Counted from the stretch's first letter, positions 9,882 through 24,036 are shown. The stretch: 64,000 nucleotides of DNA from Inonotus obliquus (GCA_032164295.1 JAJHTX010000011.1:1860001-1924000); one strand, 5' to 3'. Numbers and translations: made by a program. Notes: a model not told the origin generated them from the letters alone.

Positions 9882-9985
9882 CGCATAGGCGTATGGTACC
9901 GGTGGAGGACCTGGGTACCGTGACTTCCCCATGGTGTTGAGGATGACGAGGCCGTGCTCCTCTGCCAGCTCTTTGGTGGTACACA

Positions 9986-10019
<34 letters not shown>

Positions 10020-11313
10020 TGGTGGAGGTGGCTCCAGCTGAGAAGGAGGCGGCTGCTTCTTCTTCGAAGGCTGTGCTCGACGTGCTGGGGGAGGAACCCG
10101 CAATGGTTGCAGTTGCTGTTGTTGTTGCTGTGGAGGCAACAGCACCGACGATGGCAGAGCAGGCGTCTCAAGCTGCTGCTGTTGTTGTTGCTGCTGCTGT
10201 ACTGGCATCTCTACCGGAGGAGGCTGAGCAGGCGACTGCTGCAGAGCGTCCTCTACCACGTCGGTAACATATTCAACTGGCTCCTCTGGTGTTTGTTGTT
10301 GCTGCTGCTGCAGCTGAGTCGGCTCGGTAGCTGTGGGAGGAACATCAATGGACTCTGGTGTAGGAAGCTGCTGTTGTTGCTGCAGCTGCTCATCGGTATG
10401 AGCATGTGTGTCTGGAAGAAAGAGCGGTAGCTCCTGCTGCTGTTGTTGTTGCTGCTGGAGCTCGCTGGGAGGCATGTCTATAGGAGCCTTGGTAGTGACG
10501 GTAGCATCGTCTGGTGCAGCCTCCGGTGTTGCTGTTGCTACTGCTGCTACTGCTGCTGGGACCTCGGTAGCAGGGCTGGAGTCCTCTGGTACAGCCGTTG
10601 TGGGGGTTACTGTCTCTGCAGCTGCTGTTGTTGCTGCTGCTGATGCAGTGGCTGGTGCACTCTCCTCGGTAACGGGAGCAGGCTTCCTAGCCTTCGCCGC
10701 CCTGCATGCAGCTTCAGCTTTGCGCTTCGCAATCCTCTCCCGCATGATCCTCTGCTGCTCCAGCAGCTCGTCCAGCGCCTCCAAGTCCTGCCTATACTGC
10801 TCCTCCTCGTCCAGCGTGGTCAGCCTTGTCTCCCGCTCCAGCTTCGTCTCCTCTAAGATATCCGTCGACGACGGTACCTCGATGATGGTACCGACGTCTG
10901 CCATCGTCGTCGTTTGTACCGCCTCGGTAGCGGTCTCGTTCGCCATCGTCGCCGTCGTCATTGGTGCTTCCCCCTCGGTAGATGCCTCGGTAGCGCCTTC
11001 GACTCCAGAAGGAATTGACACTTCACCCTCCTCTCGTCCTTTCACCACCCGCTCCCATTGTTCTGCCAGCTGGCCCAGCATCTCCCTTGCGTGCTCTGCA
11101 GATACTGACTGTGCACGACTGACAACGAACGTCTCATTTTGGTCGAACGGCCACCAGCAGTCGATCAGTAGTTGCTGTTGTTGCTGTTGCTGAGACTGTA
11201 CCAGTATGAAGAAAGTGGAGTCGACGTCGAGCAGAGCCGCCTGTGAGGGAGAGAAAAAGTCGTGGCTGTGAGGGATTAGCAAGAGATCGTCGAGTAAATA
11301 CTCGTATGGGTTT

Positions 11314-11315
11314 GT

Positions 11316-11354
<39 letters not shown>
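11314..11354. repeat. (GTT)n microsatellite encoding poly-Gln
   Basis: An uninterrupted GTT run is read as CAA codons (Gln) on the minus strand inside the antisense ORF. Nearby poly-Gln tracts use mixed CAG/CAA codons, so this run is the most likely to vary in length. Confidence 0.85.
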
Positions 11355-11355
<1 letters not shown>

Positions 11356-11639
11356 GGGTGTGTACCAAAACACCAATTCGAAGGCCCAGGTTCTGATGGA
11401 GGGGAACGTGCTTCGCAATGCCGAGAAGAAGAACCTTCTGAAGAAAGGTCGGCCATCGGTACGAACTCCGACGGTCCGTTGTCCGATGCCTTGCCGAACC
11501 ATGGCCGCCGTTGCTGCTGCTGCTGTTGCTGATGCTGCTGCCTCATGTACCGATGCTGCACGGCCCTCACTCGAGAAGTACCGACTGATTCTGAGGAGGG
11601 GGTCCATGCGCTGTCATGCAGTAAATGTATTTGATTAAA

Positions 11640-13160
11640 ACCTAGTTATTCTAGTATAATCAACAAACACACTGCTTGCTGGGTCAATCGGATTGTTTAT
11701 TCAATTGGATAGTTTTCCCAGTGTTCGTTTAGGCAAAGGAAGCTATGAATCTAATCAGAACAATACTAGTACTTATTTGGTAAGTAGTGGCTATCTGCTA
11801 TATTAGGTTATATTAAGCTCAAGGCAATTGCTTGATCACTCAATATGTCTGTAAGCTAAGTACACTGAGTCTTAGCTAATTCTTAATCACACGGGATTTG
11901 TTAGACTGTTTCTTGAGATGAAATTACTCTTGAGGGACTGGTTACCACTGCTAGAGTATCACTGATTTTACTTAGTAAGCTAAGAGCACTGAGTCTTAGC
12001 TGAGGCTTGATCACACGGGGTGTTTCAGACTGTTCTGAAGGTAAACTGTTGCTCGGGGGGCACTTCTTATTCTCTTGTTGAGGGCAAGGGAGGCCGCTCT
12101 TATATACTTTACAGGATGGTGGCTGTGCTACAGGTATGAGTCATTTCTATCTATACGTAGTTATATTACATCCTTATTAGTACTAATTAATATTCTATAT
12201 TTGTACTAGATTCATTTATTTTTAGTACACTTTGCCCTTTGCTCGCTACTTCTTTGCTCATTTGCATTTTAATTTATACAATTCTGGTAGTACTTTGCTC
12301 ATTTATGCACTGCCTCCTTTGCTTTTTCCAGTATCAATTATACTCTTTTAAGCAACTTTGCTCGTTTATGCACTGCCTCCTTTGCTCTCTCTGATGTAAA
12401 TTATACTGTTTTAGGCTATTTTGCTTATTCATGCACTGCCTCCTTTGCACATGCCAAGCAATTAATTAATACCTCATTTAGTTATATTATATTTCTTTTT
12501 AGTTATCACTTATACGATCTAGATAGCCTACTATCACTGCTCTATCTATTATTATACCCTGAAACCTTCGCATAAAGCTAGAAGATACTTATTCAATTGA
12601 AATTATATTAGTACCAGTTTCGAGGCACATCGCGGAGCATATTATATATATGAGACTATCAATGTGCAGGATTATGTCCTGCAGCTTCTCATCATGCTTC
12701 TTCATACGATCAAAGTCATTCCCAGCCTATGTCTTCTATTACATCGCCTTCAAGGATTGTGTTCGCTGAATCGTACTGTCAAAAGTTCATCACCCATTAG
12801 GTATTTAACTGATATTCATATGCTTTTTAGAGATCTGATGCTGTCTTGGTTACAGAATATGGGTAGAGATGACCACCTCTATAAAAATTGAGTGGGTAGA
12901 GTTTGAGTGGTTCTTAGGAGAGCATCTGATTTCTCGAACAATCCGGTATGTTATTTATTACTTTATTCTGTAGTATAATGGCTAATATTCCTGCTAGACG
13001 TGTAACTTTTGATAATTTGCAAGAGGAATGGTACAATGAGCAGGCATGACTATTGAATCAACACGTTACGAGTCTTTGATAGTTTCTGTGATAATGCCCT
13101 GTTATGCTTGACGAATTTGGTATTGGCTATTATGTAATACATTTATGGCCTGACATCTGC
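11640..13160 (-). mobile_element. LTR-like remnant (family A), inserted in gypsy block
   Basis: It shares blocks with 19059-20720: gggtcaatcgg...ttcccag near 11690, ggtggctgtgctacaggtatgagtcatttctat near 12120, and ttatgtaat.catttatggcctgaca near 13130. TACCG words that fill the flanking gypsy DNA are absent here, which supports a later insertion. A minus-strand TATA-like tatataag lies near 12095. Boundaries are approximate, and I could not find a target duplication. No convincing ORF is present; the interval holds only short chance frames. Confidence 0.5.
12290..12450. repeat. Tandem repeat in putative U3 of LTR remnant
   Basis: Three units spaced about 62 bp apart carry ttatgcactgcctcctttgc (near 12303, 12366, 12429), with related shorter copies just upstream (12235-12290). 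Read on the minus strand they lie upstream of the TATA-like site near 12095, where an LTR enhancer would be. Confidence 0.65.
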
Positions 13161-13429
13161 CCCATATATAAGATTGCAACCGTCCCTGGTTGTTTCCTTA
13201 AATATCTTCTATTACATCATTCCTATCTCCGCCGGTTCTCATATATACTAACTCCGACTCGGATTTCTTTTTTATTTCCTCCGACATTCAATCAATTCAA
13301 ACAATTTTATTAGTTTAATAGATTTTGTGCCGAGTTCCTGGCATTAGGCCACGTGTTCTAGAGCTTAAATGTTTCTTTATCTTCTTCACCTCTCCACGTC
13401 AGTGTCCGTACTTTCCCACTTGCTCATAA
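13161..13429. other. No gene seen
   Basis: AT-rich sequence between the LTR remnant and the second gypsy LTR. It lacks the TACCG bias and shows no polypurine tract before the LTR, so it does not look like the gypsy internal 3' end. Confidence 0.4.
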
Positions 13430-15196
13430 TGGCCTATCCGTTAAAGAGTAATGCCGGAGGCTACGATCGATATGGGCTTAATTCTGCGATTCTACCGCTT
13501 CTTCCAATTAACAATACTTCTGCGATTCTACCACTTCTTACTTCTCTTCGGACCACGGTACTTCTGCCGTCCTATCTACGCCTGCAGTTCCAACAAAGTA
13601 CGAGGCTTCTGCGATTCGACAAGGCTAAGAACAATTCAGAACTGGTCCTGCATATGTTTAGCCAGACTTCTGCGCCAATACCGAATCACCAATCCCTACG
13701 CCCGTCTTCTATCACAGTACCGAACCACCAGACTTCGATACCGATGATACCGATATCGTACCGCCCACCCATCCTGATACCGATGCTTAATAGTCCACGT
13801 CTAGTCGATACTATGCCCTCGACAGCCCATACCAGAGGGAAAGGCTCACAAAGCTGTGATCGGTCTGCCATACATTGCTGCGAAGAGTTGGATCATGGTC
13901 AAAGCTCCAAGTCCGACGGTATGCCCTTCTGAACTGCCATGCATCGATACCGACGATACCGGTATTGATACCGATGGTCCGCTCCGGTACCGGAGTTTGT
14001 AACGTGTGCTAGGTCGAGACCACGCCCTCGGAGATCTACATCAAGAGGAAGGTTGGGAAATGAATCAAGTCCACCATACGCTGCTTTGATCTCGGAGGAG
14101 GCCATCGATCCGACTCGGAGGGGAAGCCAAGCAATGCCCAGTCGAGTCAGGCAACGCGTACCGATCAATATCGAGGGGCTCGAGCGATCTCGTTGATGCT
14201 CAGGGACGATCCCAGGGTACTGATTGGTACCGAGCGGTAGAGTACTCCATTGCCAAGGTTGGGTTGTACCGACACGTCAACATCGGAGCACGCCGTCTGA
14301 TCGATCGGTAGATGCCCAGACTGACGCCGCACGGATCATGATACCGGAACAAAGGTAAATCAGGATGACATGCTTCTCCTGCGAAGGAGACGACAGGAAC
14401 ATCGCCAGGAGTGCCCACGCAGTAGCTTGAGACACATCCTTATTTTAGCGCTGGTCGACGTCGGTACCGCCGCCCTACCTCGGTATCACTCGTCGTGAGT
14501 TTTCATTGGGTTCTTGTCTCGTCCCACCCTATTCTTAGCTACCCCCTGATAAAACTTCTTATTCATTCATCATCTTATGTTTCCCCTGATTATAATTTTA
14601 CATTCAATTCGACTTTATGTTCCCTTTCTTGTACCGGATTGCGGTACGATTCGACTTGTAAAAACTCCCCATTTGGTATCTTGAATGGCTACGGTATTAT
14701 GGTATTTATAGCCTGCATGTTCTACTGTAGCAAACCAGCTAATCTGAGAGGAACTTCCAGAGTGAAGGTCCGGGTTTTGCTCATCTCGTTCAAGTCCCCG
14801 TTCGTTCGTCTCATCTTGTAGTCGCCGGTATCGATACCGGTAGTCGTCGATATCGTCTTTGTCGTCCTCGCCTCTCGCCTCACAACTAGTCCTATCAGAA
14901 ACACCCCCTCTGCTCGTCTTCTCTACTGTTTCGTTCTCTCTACTGTGATACCGGACAACAAACGACTCGGTATCGACAGATTCAACTCGGTATTGATCGT
15001 CTCCTGATACCTCGTCTCTCGAGCAGTCACCTAGAGCCTCCTGTACTCATCAATCCAGCCAGGCCCTACTATCTCTCTTGACAACTTGTCTGTGACAGTA
15101 TGACTTTGTACCGCCACGTACCGGCCCTCCCAACACACCTAAATTGTACCCCCCTCGTCCGGTACTTCTGATACTGGCCGCGTTCTCACACATTCA
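13430..15196 (+). repeat. Second gypsy LTR (3' LTR or solo LTR)
   Basis: This is a direct repeat of 1045-2752, ending ...cacattCA at 15196. It contains a ~30-bp extra segment near 13505-13535 made of a local duplication. No polypurine tract precedes it and no target duplication is evident (taa before, tcggt after), so it may be a solo LTR or the 3' LTR of the large element with rearranged interior. It joins directly onto the coding sequence of the cellobiose dehydrogenase gene. Confidence 0.8.
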
Positions 15197-17830
<2,634 letters not shown>

Positions 17831-18279
17831 CAGGACGAAGTCAGAAAGTAAAATGAATCTTGATGAGAAAGTCGACGAGACAAGGCCGCATGGCCCGTTT
17901 GGTTTCCGGTTGCTGATCCATGGCTGAAGGCAGAGTCCATTGTGTAGTCCTATGCATTGACACTTGACATTCAGAACGGGAGCGATATTTTCTTTGCGAG
18001 AAGCTGGAGATGAATACTTTCCGGAGCAAAGTGAACCCGTTGATTAAAGACAAGGCCCAACACCAGTGGAGGAACTTCTGGGTGACGAAGAGATGCTTCA
18101 AGATGAACCAAATCTCCTGAAGAGCTGGAGCCTGTAGATGCGGGTGAAGATCAGGACCCCATCAATGATTATGATGTTGATGGAACTCTTGAAGGTTAGT
18201 AGTGTTGCTCTCTCCTGCTTATTTAGAAAACAAATTGCACACCCAGAAGCTGTCAGAATGCGAGGACCGTTGACAGTTG
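17831..18279. other. No gene recognised
   Basis: This is the probable upstream region of the CDH gene. Minus-strand short frames exist (17841-18101) but have no recognisable domain. Confidence 0.4.
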
Positions 18280-18960
18280 ACAGTTAGTTGGAACCAATTC
18301 GCATCTTACATCTGTTACACTGGCCAATTAGCGTCATTCGATATGCCACGGACCCACTAGTTGATTTTCTTGTGCTCGCATCTTTGCGCGGCATATATCC
18401 CGTTACAAGGAGATTGTCAGCATCTCGCTTTGACCTGTTTGAGGAGGCAACGGACTCAGTGCCTTCTGTCCAGCCTACAATAGGTATTGCAGAACTTGCA
18501 AAGGTGTGGAAGGTACCTCTTCGTAAATTCATTTCTGAAATCAGCCCTTCCGCATAGGTTTCGTTGAATATGAGTACGTAGATATGTCACTTTACAATGA
18601 CTGACCTCCATTTCTCGTGTATAACAGCATATCTCTTCGCGGTACTCTTCCTCAGTGTAAATGACTTCTCTCCTGAAGGCAGCCAGTTGAGCCTCACAGT
18701 GTCGTATCTGCTGTAGCTCGGCTTTCAAGAAAGCTGGAGTCTTGCGAGAAGGGGCTGGAGAGTCCTTGCAGCGAGATTTCTGAATACCGTTGCGGCGAGG
18801 AGATGGTCATTTCCTGGAATAGAATTGGCTCCCAGCAGGGCGGGTGGAAATGGAAGATACGTCCTTCATGTTGAGACAGGATGGTTTCGAATCTGCAGAA
18901 AATGAGGAACGAAGTGACTCCGCAATGGATAGCGTGCCAGACTTGTCCTTGCCAGGACCC
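18280..18960 (-). CDS. Unrecognised gene, two exon-like blocks
   Basis: Two minus-strand blocks look coding. One (about 18780-18610) is charged and helical (LKAELQQIRHCEAQLAAFRRE...). The second (about 18557-18284) ends with GQCNRCKMRIGSN and a stop, containing a CXXC pair. An intron between them is likely, but I could not make both splice sites and phases agree, so the model is partial. The family is not recognised. It lies between CDH and an LTR remnant. Confidence 0.35.
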
Positions 18961-19058
18961 AAATCAATATAACTAAGGGGTCGCGAAAAGACGAATGCAT
19001 GTCATATAAATATCATTGGGAGCAAAAGACGTGGAGTTAAGAACTTCAATGCAACCGT

Positions 19059-20720
19059 TGTCGTGCTGGTAGTGTATTTATAATTGAGTATTGTCTACGC
19101 AATCAAATATCACTTCCACTGAGTCAATCGGACTGTTCTGCAGTCGGATAATCTTCCCAGTTGTTTGTTAGGCTCAGGAGGGTTCCTATTTAGTAAAATT
19201 CAGCTAATAAAGGGTTGATTGAGATGGTAAATAAAACTGGTCTTGTATTAAAACTTAGGTAATTCCCACCGGTGTGGAAATAAAAGTATGCAAGGACAGA
19301 TTGCGGGATTACGTAAATATCCTAGATGGCTCTAGGACTGAATTGAACCACCTGTGTGGCTCTGGTACACAAAAACGTTGACTGTGGGACTACGTAAATG
19401 TGCCTAGACAACTCTAGGGCTGACTGCATAATTATTCCTAGACGGCTCTAGGATCGACTTAACCACCGGTGTGGTTTACTTAGACTGAGACGTTGAGATA
19501 GACTTAGAAGTAACTTAGAACTCGACAGTTCCAAGCCTTGAGCTTACAAATCACACACAAATAAATCTCCTTAGAGAGTACACTAATAACTCTGAGAGAC
19601 ACACCGCTGTGTTCTCAGCAGACTATTATTGTTCTTAAGAGAGATTGTTTACAAGAATATTGTTTGTAAAGAAATGATTCTAAGGCGTGTGTTCCTTAGT
19701 AGTGTGTTATTCTCATGAGGGCCAAAATGCCTCTCCTTTTATGCTACTACAGGGGTGGCTGTGCTACATGAGTGAGTCATTTCTATCTACCTATATTTAG
19801 AAGAAAAAATAGTATATATTGAAGTTTGAATGAAATATGACTTAGAACTATTCATCTCATCTCAGTTGTGACTCATAATGATTCATAGTGGTCAGGTGTG
19901 AGTCAGAATGCATCAGACAATACTGAATGACTCAACTTGACTCATACTGACTCGCATTAACTCATTCTGACTTGTATTGACTCATACACATAGATCCTGC
20001 TACATTACCAATTTATTTGAGAGAAGCTTAGTGTTTCACCTTTACTTGTCCCAATTTGGAAGGTATTTCTCACCATTCTGTGAATGGTTTAATGAGTACA
20101 TCTAGCGTTTCAGATATAGTTTAATAAAACTCGCTTATTCTCAACAATAGAGTCTGCAATTGTATGCGACTTCTGTGCCTCTCTTAGCACATTTCTCTAC
20201 TGTATGAGACACTAAATACTTTGATCGGAGACCTTCTCAATACTACTTTCCCCAAGCTTCACTTTTCAAGCAAATTTATATTAATTATCGCCAATGAGTG
20301 AAAATACATCTCATCATTAACTGTCATGAGGCTGCAACGTGCTCGCTTTATCCATCATCTGCATCTTCTCTTGCATCATCTTCTGGCCTATTGTTCACCA
20401 AGTAACTCTAATGTTCCTTTATTTAGAATATGGGTTGAAACGACTATTTGTCAAGAAATTGAATGGGTAGATCGAGTCGTTGAATTGCATCTTGTCTATA
20501 GAGTGTCTAAGTGAGTATGGTTACTTGTTTCTTTGGATGACATTATCTCAAGTACCATTAGACTTGTCAAGTATGATGCTTTGTGAAAGGAATGGCTTGA
20601 CGTGCTTTTATGATATCTAATGTTACAATGTGAAGCAATATTTAGTATGTCTGCTGTTGAGTGTTCGTCATGAGGTCCAATAAAGAAATTAGTTATTATG
20701 TAATGAATTTATGGCCTGAC
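19059..20720 (-). mobile_element. LTR-like retroelement remnant (family A)
   Basis: It starts TGTCGTGCTGG like 286 and ends near ttatgtaatgaatttatggcctgaca, like 13160. A minus-strand TATA-like cataaaagg lies near 19735. There is no ORF. It is probably one degraded LTR or an LTR with scraps of internal sequence. No target duplication was found. Confidence 0.5.
19773..19984. promoter_or_regulatory. Cluster of TGASTCA heptamers
   Basis: Exact TGACTCA or TGAGTCA occurs at 19773, 19869, 19899, 19928, 19938 and 19978, with several near matches. This is the recognition heptamer of Gcn4/AP-1-type bZIP factors. The cluster lies upstream (minus sense) of the TATA-like site near 19735. Confidence 0.55.
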
Positions 20721-20892
20721 ACTGTGGTGTTTTCTTAATAAACGACATGGGCAAATTTTGGATGTCGGATTAAAGAAAGAGAAGGATAATAAGAATAACA
20801 CCGACACTTGCGGTAGAAGTCATGACTTGAAGTTACAGATCCGTCTTTTGCTACAACCACCATGCCAACTACCGTCGTTTCCATCCGGGCCT

Positions 20893-22290
20893 TCAAGCTG
20901 AAACATTCCGTGCTTCTTCCTGCAACCATTCACGGACCCGACACCATTCTACAAATCCTCGCATTATGAGACAGTGGATCATCTTTGCCCTGTAAGTTGT
21001 CTGCCATAGATCTGGTGGAAGATTCTCATCCCAAGACGAGAGGAACAAGAGGTAAGCCTCCCGTGCGAATTTATGTTCCGCTAACAAAGCTAAATCAGAA
21101 ATATCGCCAAGTATTTCGTTTGTGAGGATATTTGGCAGACTATGAAGCTCTCCCCGCTTTAATCTCCTCAGTTGATCTGTAACTGGGTGCGAAGTTCTTG
21201 GTGAAGCTTGATGGGTGGAGGGTAGAGACGCGTAAATGTCTTCTGAGTGTAGGGCTTGATCAATGTCTTCATCGACAGGACTACACAAGTCGTGAGGATA
21301 CTGAGGGAGGAGTTCAATAGGCAACACAGCAGCGCAGTCCCAGTCGATTACTGCCTTAATTGTGAGGTTTACAGGATCCACGATGATGTTGCGAAATGCC
21401 CAATCAGGATGTATCAGACATGGATGGGCGGTGATACTCAAGGGACATGCCTCGACAAGGCAAGAAATCGCCTCCTTCACAAGCTCGATTTCCCTCCATA
21501 AAACACCTTCACATTCGGCTAATTGTCTGATTTGTGCATTCTCTTCGCGCAGCCGAAAATCTTTATGTTCTTGGCTCCATCGTTTCACCATCACCGCATT
21601 CTCGACAGTCAATCCTTCTTCCCATAGTTCGCACAGCCCTATGACCGGTCCAGATGGCCAATGCGCATGGACTTCTTTTGCTAATGTGCCCATTCGCCGT
21701 ACCAAAGGGCCAATTGTGTATGCATTTGCTTCGGTGAGGTCTATTGGGTCGCCTCTCCTGATGGACTCGGAGAATACAAGACTACTGAATTCGGTGAAAG
21801 GAACTCCGTGAGTTAAGGACGCATGCAATTCCACTACCCTCGACAGGATGCGAGTTTTATTCCGCAAATTAAGGCCTTGATAAATATCCACCAGACTCGC
21901 CCCTTCAACAAATTCCATGATAAGGTAAGGGGCATTCACTGGATTTTCAAGTTCATCTCGCCAAGCGTAAACAGTCGGTGTTGGGATATTGATACAAAAA
22001 CGAGCGAATGCCATAGACGCGACCTGAGATTCGATCAGACCAGGACTCCACATGCTTCTGAAGGGTACACAAGCGACGACTTTCTCTCCATTCAGGTACA
22101 TCAACAGGAGGACGGCATTATATGATCCATGGGATAGGAGAGTTAAGGTAGGAATGCCGCTGTTGGATATTGCTCGCGAACACGCAAAGGCGAGGGCAGC
22201 CGTGTTTAGACCACCCAGTCTGCCCGCAACTGTGTCTCTAAGAAGCTCTTCCTCTGAAGGGAATATATCTGCTAGGCTGTAGTCAGTCAT
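20893..22290 (-). CDS. APH/choline-kinase-fold phosphotransferase family protein
   Basis: A single-exon 465-residue protein of the aminoglycoside-phosphotransferase (APH, PF01636) superfamily, abundant in fungi and usually of unknown substrate. The catalytic loop is HPDWAFRN (about residue 292; Brenner-type H-x-D-x4-N) and the metal-binding motif is IDWD (about residue 316). An upstream PYLIMEFVEGASLVDI block is the hinge between lobes. The ATG at 22288-22290 starts a clean ORF, and no signal peptide or membrane segment is seen. It is intact and the best-preserved host gene in the left half. Antibiotic resistance is not implied. Confidence 0.85.
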   Translation of the reverse strand: MTDYSLADIFPSEEELLRDTVAGRLGGLNTAALAFACSRAISNSGIPTLTLLSHGSYNAVLLLMYLNGEKVVACVPFRSMWSPGLIESQVASMAFARFCINIPTPTVYAWRDELENPVNAPYLIMEFVEGASLVDIYQGLNLRNKTRILSRVVELHASLTHGVPFTEFSSLVFSESIRRGDPIDLTEANAYTIGPLVRRMGTLAKEVHAHWPSGPVIGLCELWEEGLTVENAVMVKRWSQEHKDFRLREENAQIRQLAECEGVLWREIELVKEAISCLVEACPLSITAHPCLIHPDWAFRNIIVDPVNLTIKAVIDWDCAAVLPIELLPQYPHDLCSPVDEDIDQALHSEDIYASLPSTHQASPRTSHPVTDQLRRLKRGELHSLPNILTNEILGDISDLALLAEHKFAREAYLLFLSSWDENLPPDLWQTTYRAKMIHCLIMRGFVEWCRVREWLQEEARNVSA

Positions 22291-22770
22291 AGCATCGAAG
22301 CCCTAGCATCACACTCACACTCGGTGAACGTTTCCCATGAGTTGTCTAGTTTCTGAGGGGTCCTTGGAAACATCTCGCCAGTACCAGCAGATACCTGTGA
22401 GGACGAGTTCATTATACCGACATCTTCAATGTGATGTGGCAAGCGATATGTACAACTACTCTGGTGGGTTGAGGGTGTGTACTCTCAGAATACGTACGAA
22501 TGCGCTATGCACAGATAAGGTGGGCGCACATCATGGATTGAGTTTGACCTCACCCCCTTTGCATTGACTCGGTGAACTCCAGTGAGAAGAAGCTGACAAA
22601 TACAGAAGGGCCTGTGTGAGGCTGGATCACCGGTTTCTATTTCTCGTGGCATCCTCAGGCCAGATCAAGCTATGCGTTTGAGCTGAAACTCCCATGGCTG
22701 AGAAACGCCCCAGTACCACTGAGGGTACGAGGTTATATATACGAGCCCTCTAGTAATCCTTACGATACTG
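22291..22770. other. Intergenic, no gene seen
   Basis: This lies upstream of both the APH gene and the 22771 ORF (divergent arrangement), so it probably holds their promoters. A ttatatatac stretch near 22732 is a plausible TATA element for the + strand ORF. Confidence 0.4.
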
Positions 22771-23223
22771 GTGCCACACATGGCTGTTGACCTGCAATTT
22801 GCTCAGTATCTCATCCTTCCTCCGACTCTTCTGCACAGATCATCTAGTATGCCTTTGACCCTGTCTCTGAGCAAAGTCAAGCTGGTAAAAACTGTTGGCA
22901 TGAAACTGATCGAGGGCGGCCCTCTTGATAGGGAGATCCCTGTAGGCCATCTTGGTGTGAGCCTTCATCGATCCCGTGTTTGCGGTGGTGAGTCGATTGA
23001 AGTAGGTGGCATGGTGGTGGCTCTGTACACGACAAGCAATGACGAACCCCGTCGGAAAATATGGTTGATACAGGGAAACGAAACAATATACGAGTGGACC
23101 ACATCAGCTGTTAGCATCCGTCAAGCATTTCAAGAACTGGCCTATCTGGCCGCAACAGGAAGTTTCCCTCTTGTAAGCAGATGCCCTCATCTCCTGAATC
23201 TGTCTAATCCAATGAGTCTATAG
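22771..23223 (+). CDS. Small hypothetical protein
   Basis: A 150-codon ORF without a recognised domain. The central part (REIPVGHLGVSLHRS..., KIWLIQGNETIYEWTTSAVS) reads like folded protein rather than chance sequence. A TATA-like stretch lies ~35 bp upstream. The ORF is divergent from the APH gene. It could be chance. Confidence 0.35.
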   Translation: MPHMAVDLQFAQYLILPPTLLHRSSSMPLTLSLSKVKLVKTVGMKLIEGGPLDREIPVGHLGVSLHRSRVCGGESIEVGGMVVALYTTSNDEPRRKIWLIQGNETIYEWTTSAVSIRQAFQELAYLAATGSFPLVSRCPHLLNLSNPMSL

Positions 23224-23589
23224 GAATGAATGATCCAATCAGTTGTGTATATCCCCTTTCTGTTCATGCAGTGTCATATCTAACAAGCTAGGGTATTAGC
23301 ATCAGAGACCAGTACTATGCTATAACCCCTTTTTTCCATTTCCCCCTCTTTTCCGATTTTATGTTTCCCTACCTTCCACATCTCCGCTCAACCTAGAAAA
23401 ATTCATGTACTGTCGCAATCTGTACAGGGTGCAACTGTAATGGTAACACAGAGAAAGTTGTGTTGCATAGGGTAACGTGTAACATAGGTATCAGGTTGCT
23501 TCCTATATTAGGTGTTACAGGGTATATTATTACTTGTACTTGAAAAGATCGAAAAAAATTGTCCTTCTAGTCATCAATTAGCCCAAGCA
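23224..23589. other. No gene seen
   Basis: AT-rich spacer with the repeated word taacataggta/gtgttac near 23460-23520. No coding sense. Confidence 0.4.
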
Positions 23590-23990
23590 AATTATCTTCA
23601 ACCCAGGCCTTGCAATGGTTGTCAAATGCAAAGAGATCTTCCTCACTGGAAGTAGGAGGTACATACAAAGAGTAGCTGAAGGAAGTGGGGGTTTACTTCT
23701 GTGTGCATTCTCGAGCATTTCAACTACTATTGTTCTGTGTTGGTTCAAAGCCATTGAGCCGCCTCAAATTGTGCTGCGAGATCCTCAGACAATGTTTCTG
23801 TCTGGTGACTCTGGTCAACGAGCAGCTGAGCTACACATTTCGCATGAGTTGCTTCCAGTGTCTTCACTTCCTCATGCTCTTCGTGCATTCGCGAAAGTTC
23901 GAATCGAAATTTCTTGTGCAGGTTTCGTTGCTTCTGCTAATGCGTCAACTTGAGGGATCGTCTGGCCTTTCTCCTTCAGTGGAATAATAT
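23590..23990 (-). pseudogene. Coiled-coil fragment, copy 1
   Basis: The minus strand encodes a charged helical stretch (FELSRMHEEHEEVKTLEATH..., HQTETLSEDLAAQFEAAQWL) ended by a stop. A parallel copy lies at 61700-61975. It is too short to name and is part of the duplicated Atg17/HECT segment. Confidence 0.45.
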
Positions 23991-24036
23991 AGTTGCAGCG
24001 ACCAAACTAGTAAATAAAGATGCAGAGCATCAGAAG

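Larger units (their letters stand above)
9282..11637 (-). pseudogene. Antisense Gln-rich ORF with Zn(II)2Cys6-spaced cluster
   Basis: A single minus-strand frame runs from about 11637 to a stop at 9282, broken by TAG 9552-9554 and TGA 9432-9434; the main open part is 672 codons. It has many poly-Gln runs, Ala/Thr/Pro-rich stretches and a basic and acidic middle (IMRERIAKRKAE). A cysteine cluster at 9792-9881 (CERCRKHNAEC... then CFLC... then C) has spacing C-X2-C-X6-C-X7-C-X2-C-X7-C, matching fungal zinc binuclear clusters. A poly-Glu tail follows the second stop. No upstream ATG is seen before the break near 11640 (first internal ATG at 11546), so the 5' end seems cut off by the neighbouring insertion. 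The stretch shares the CGGTA word bias of gag-pol. Function is unknown; a DNA-binding or accessory protein of the element is an inference. Confidence 0.6.

Noticed and set aside
10019..11193. Long + strand Ala/Leu/Ser/Cys-rich reading frames (up to 261 codons)
   Set aside because: They are the antisense of the CAG/CAA-rich minus-strand ORF; the homopolymer-like composition is a by-product of poly-Gln codons.
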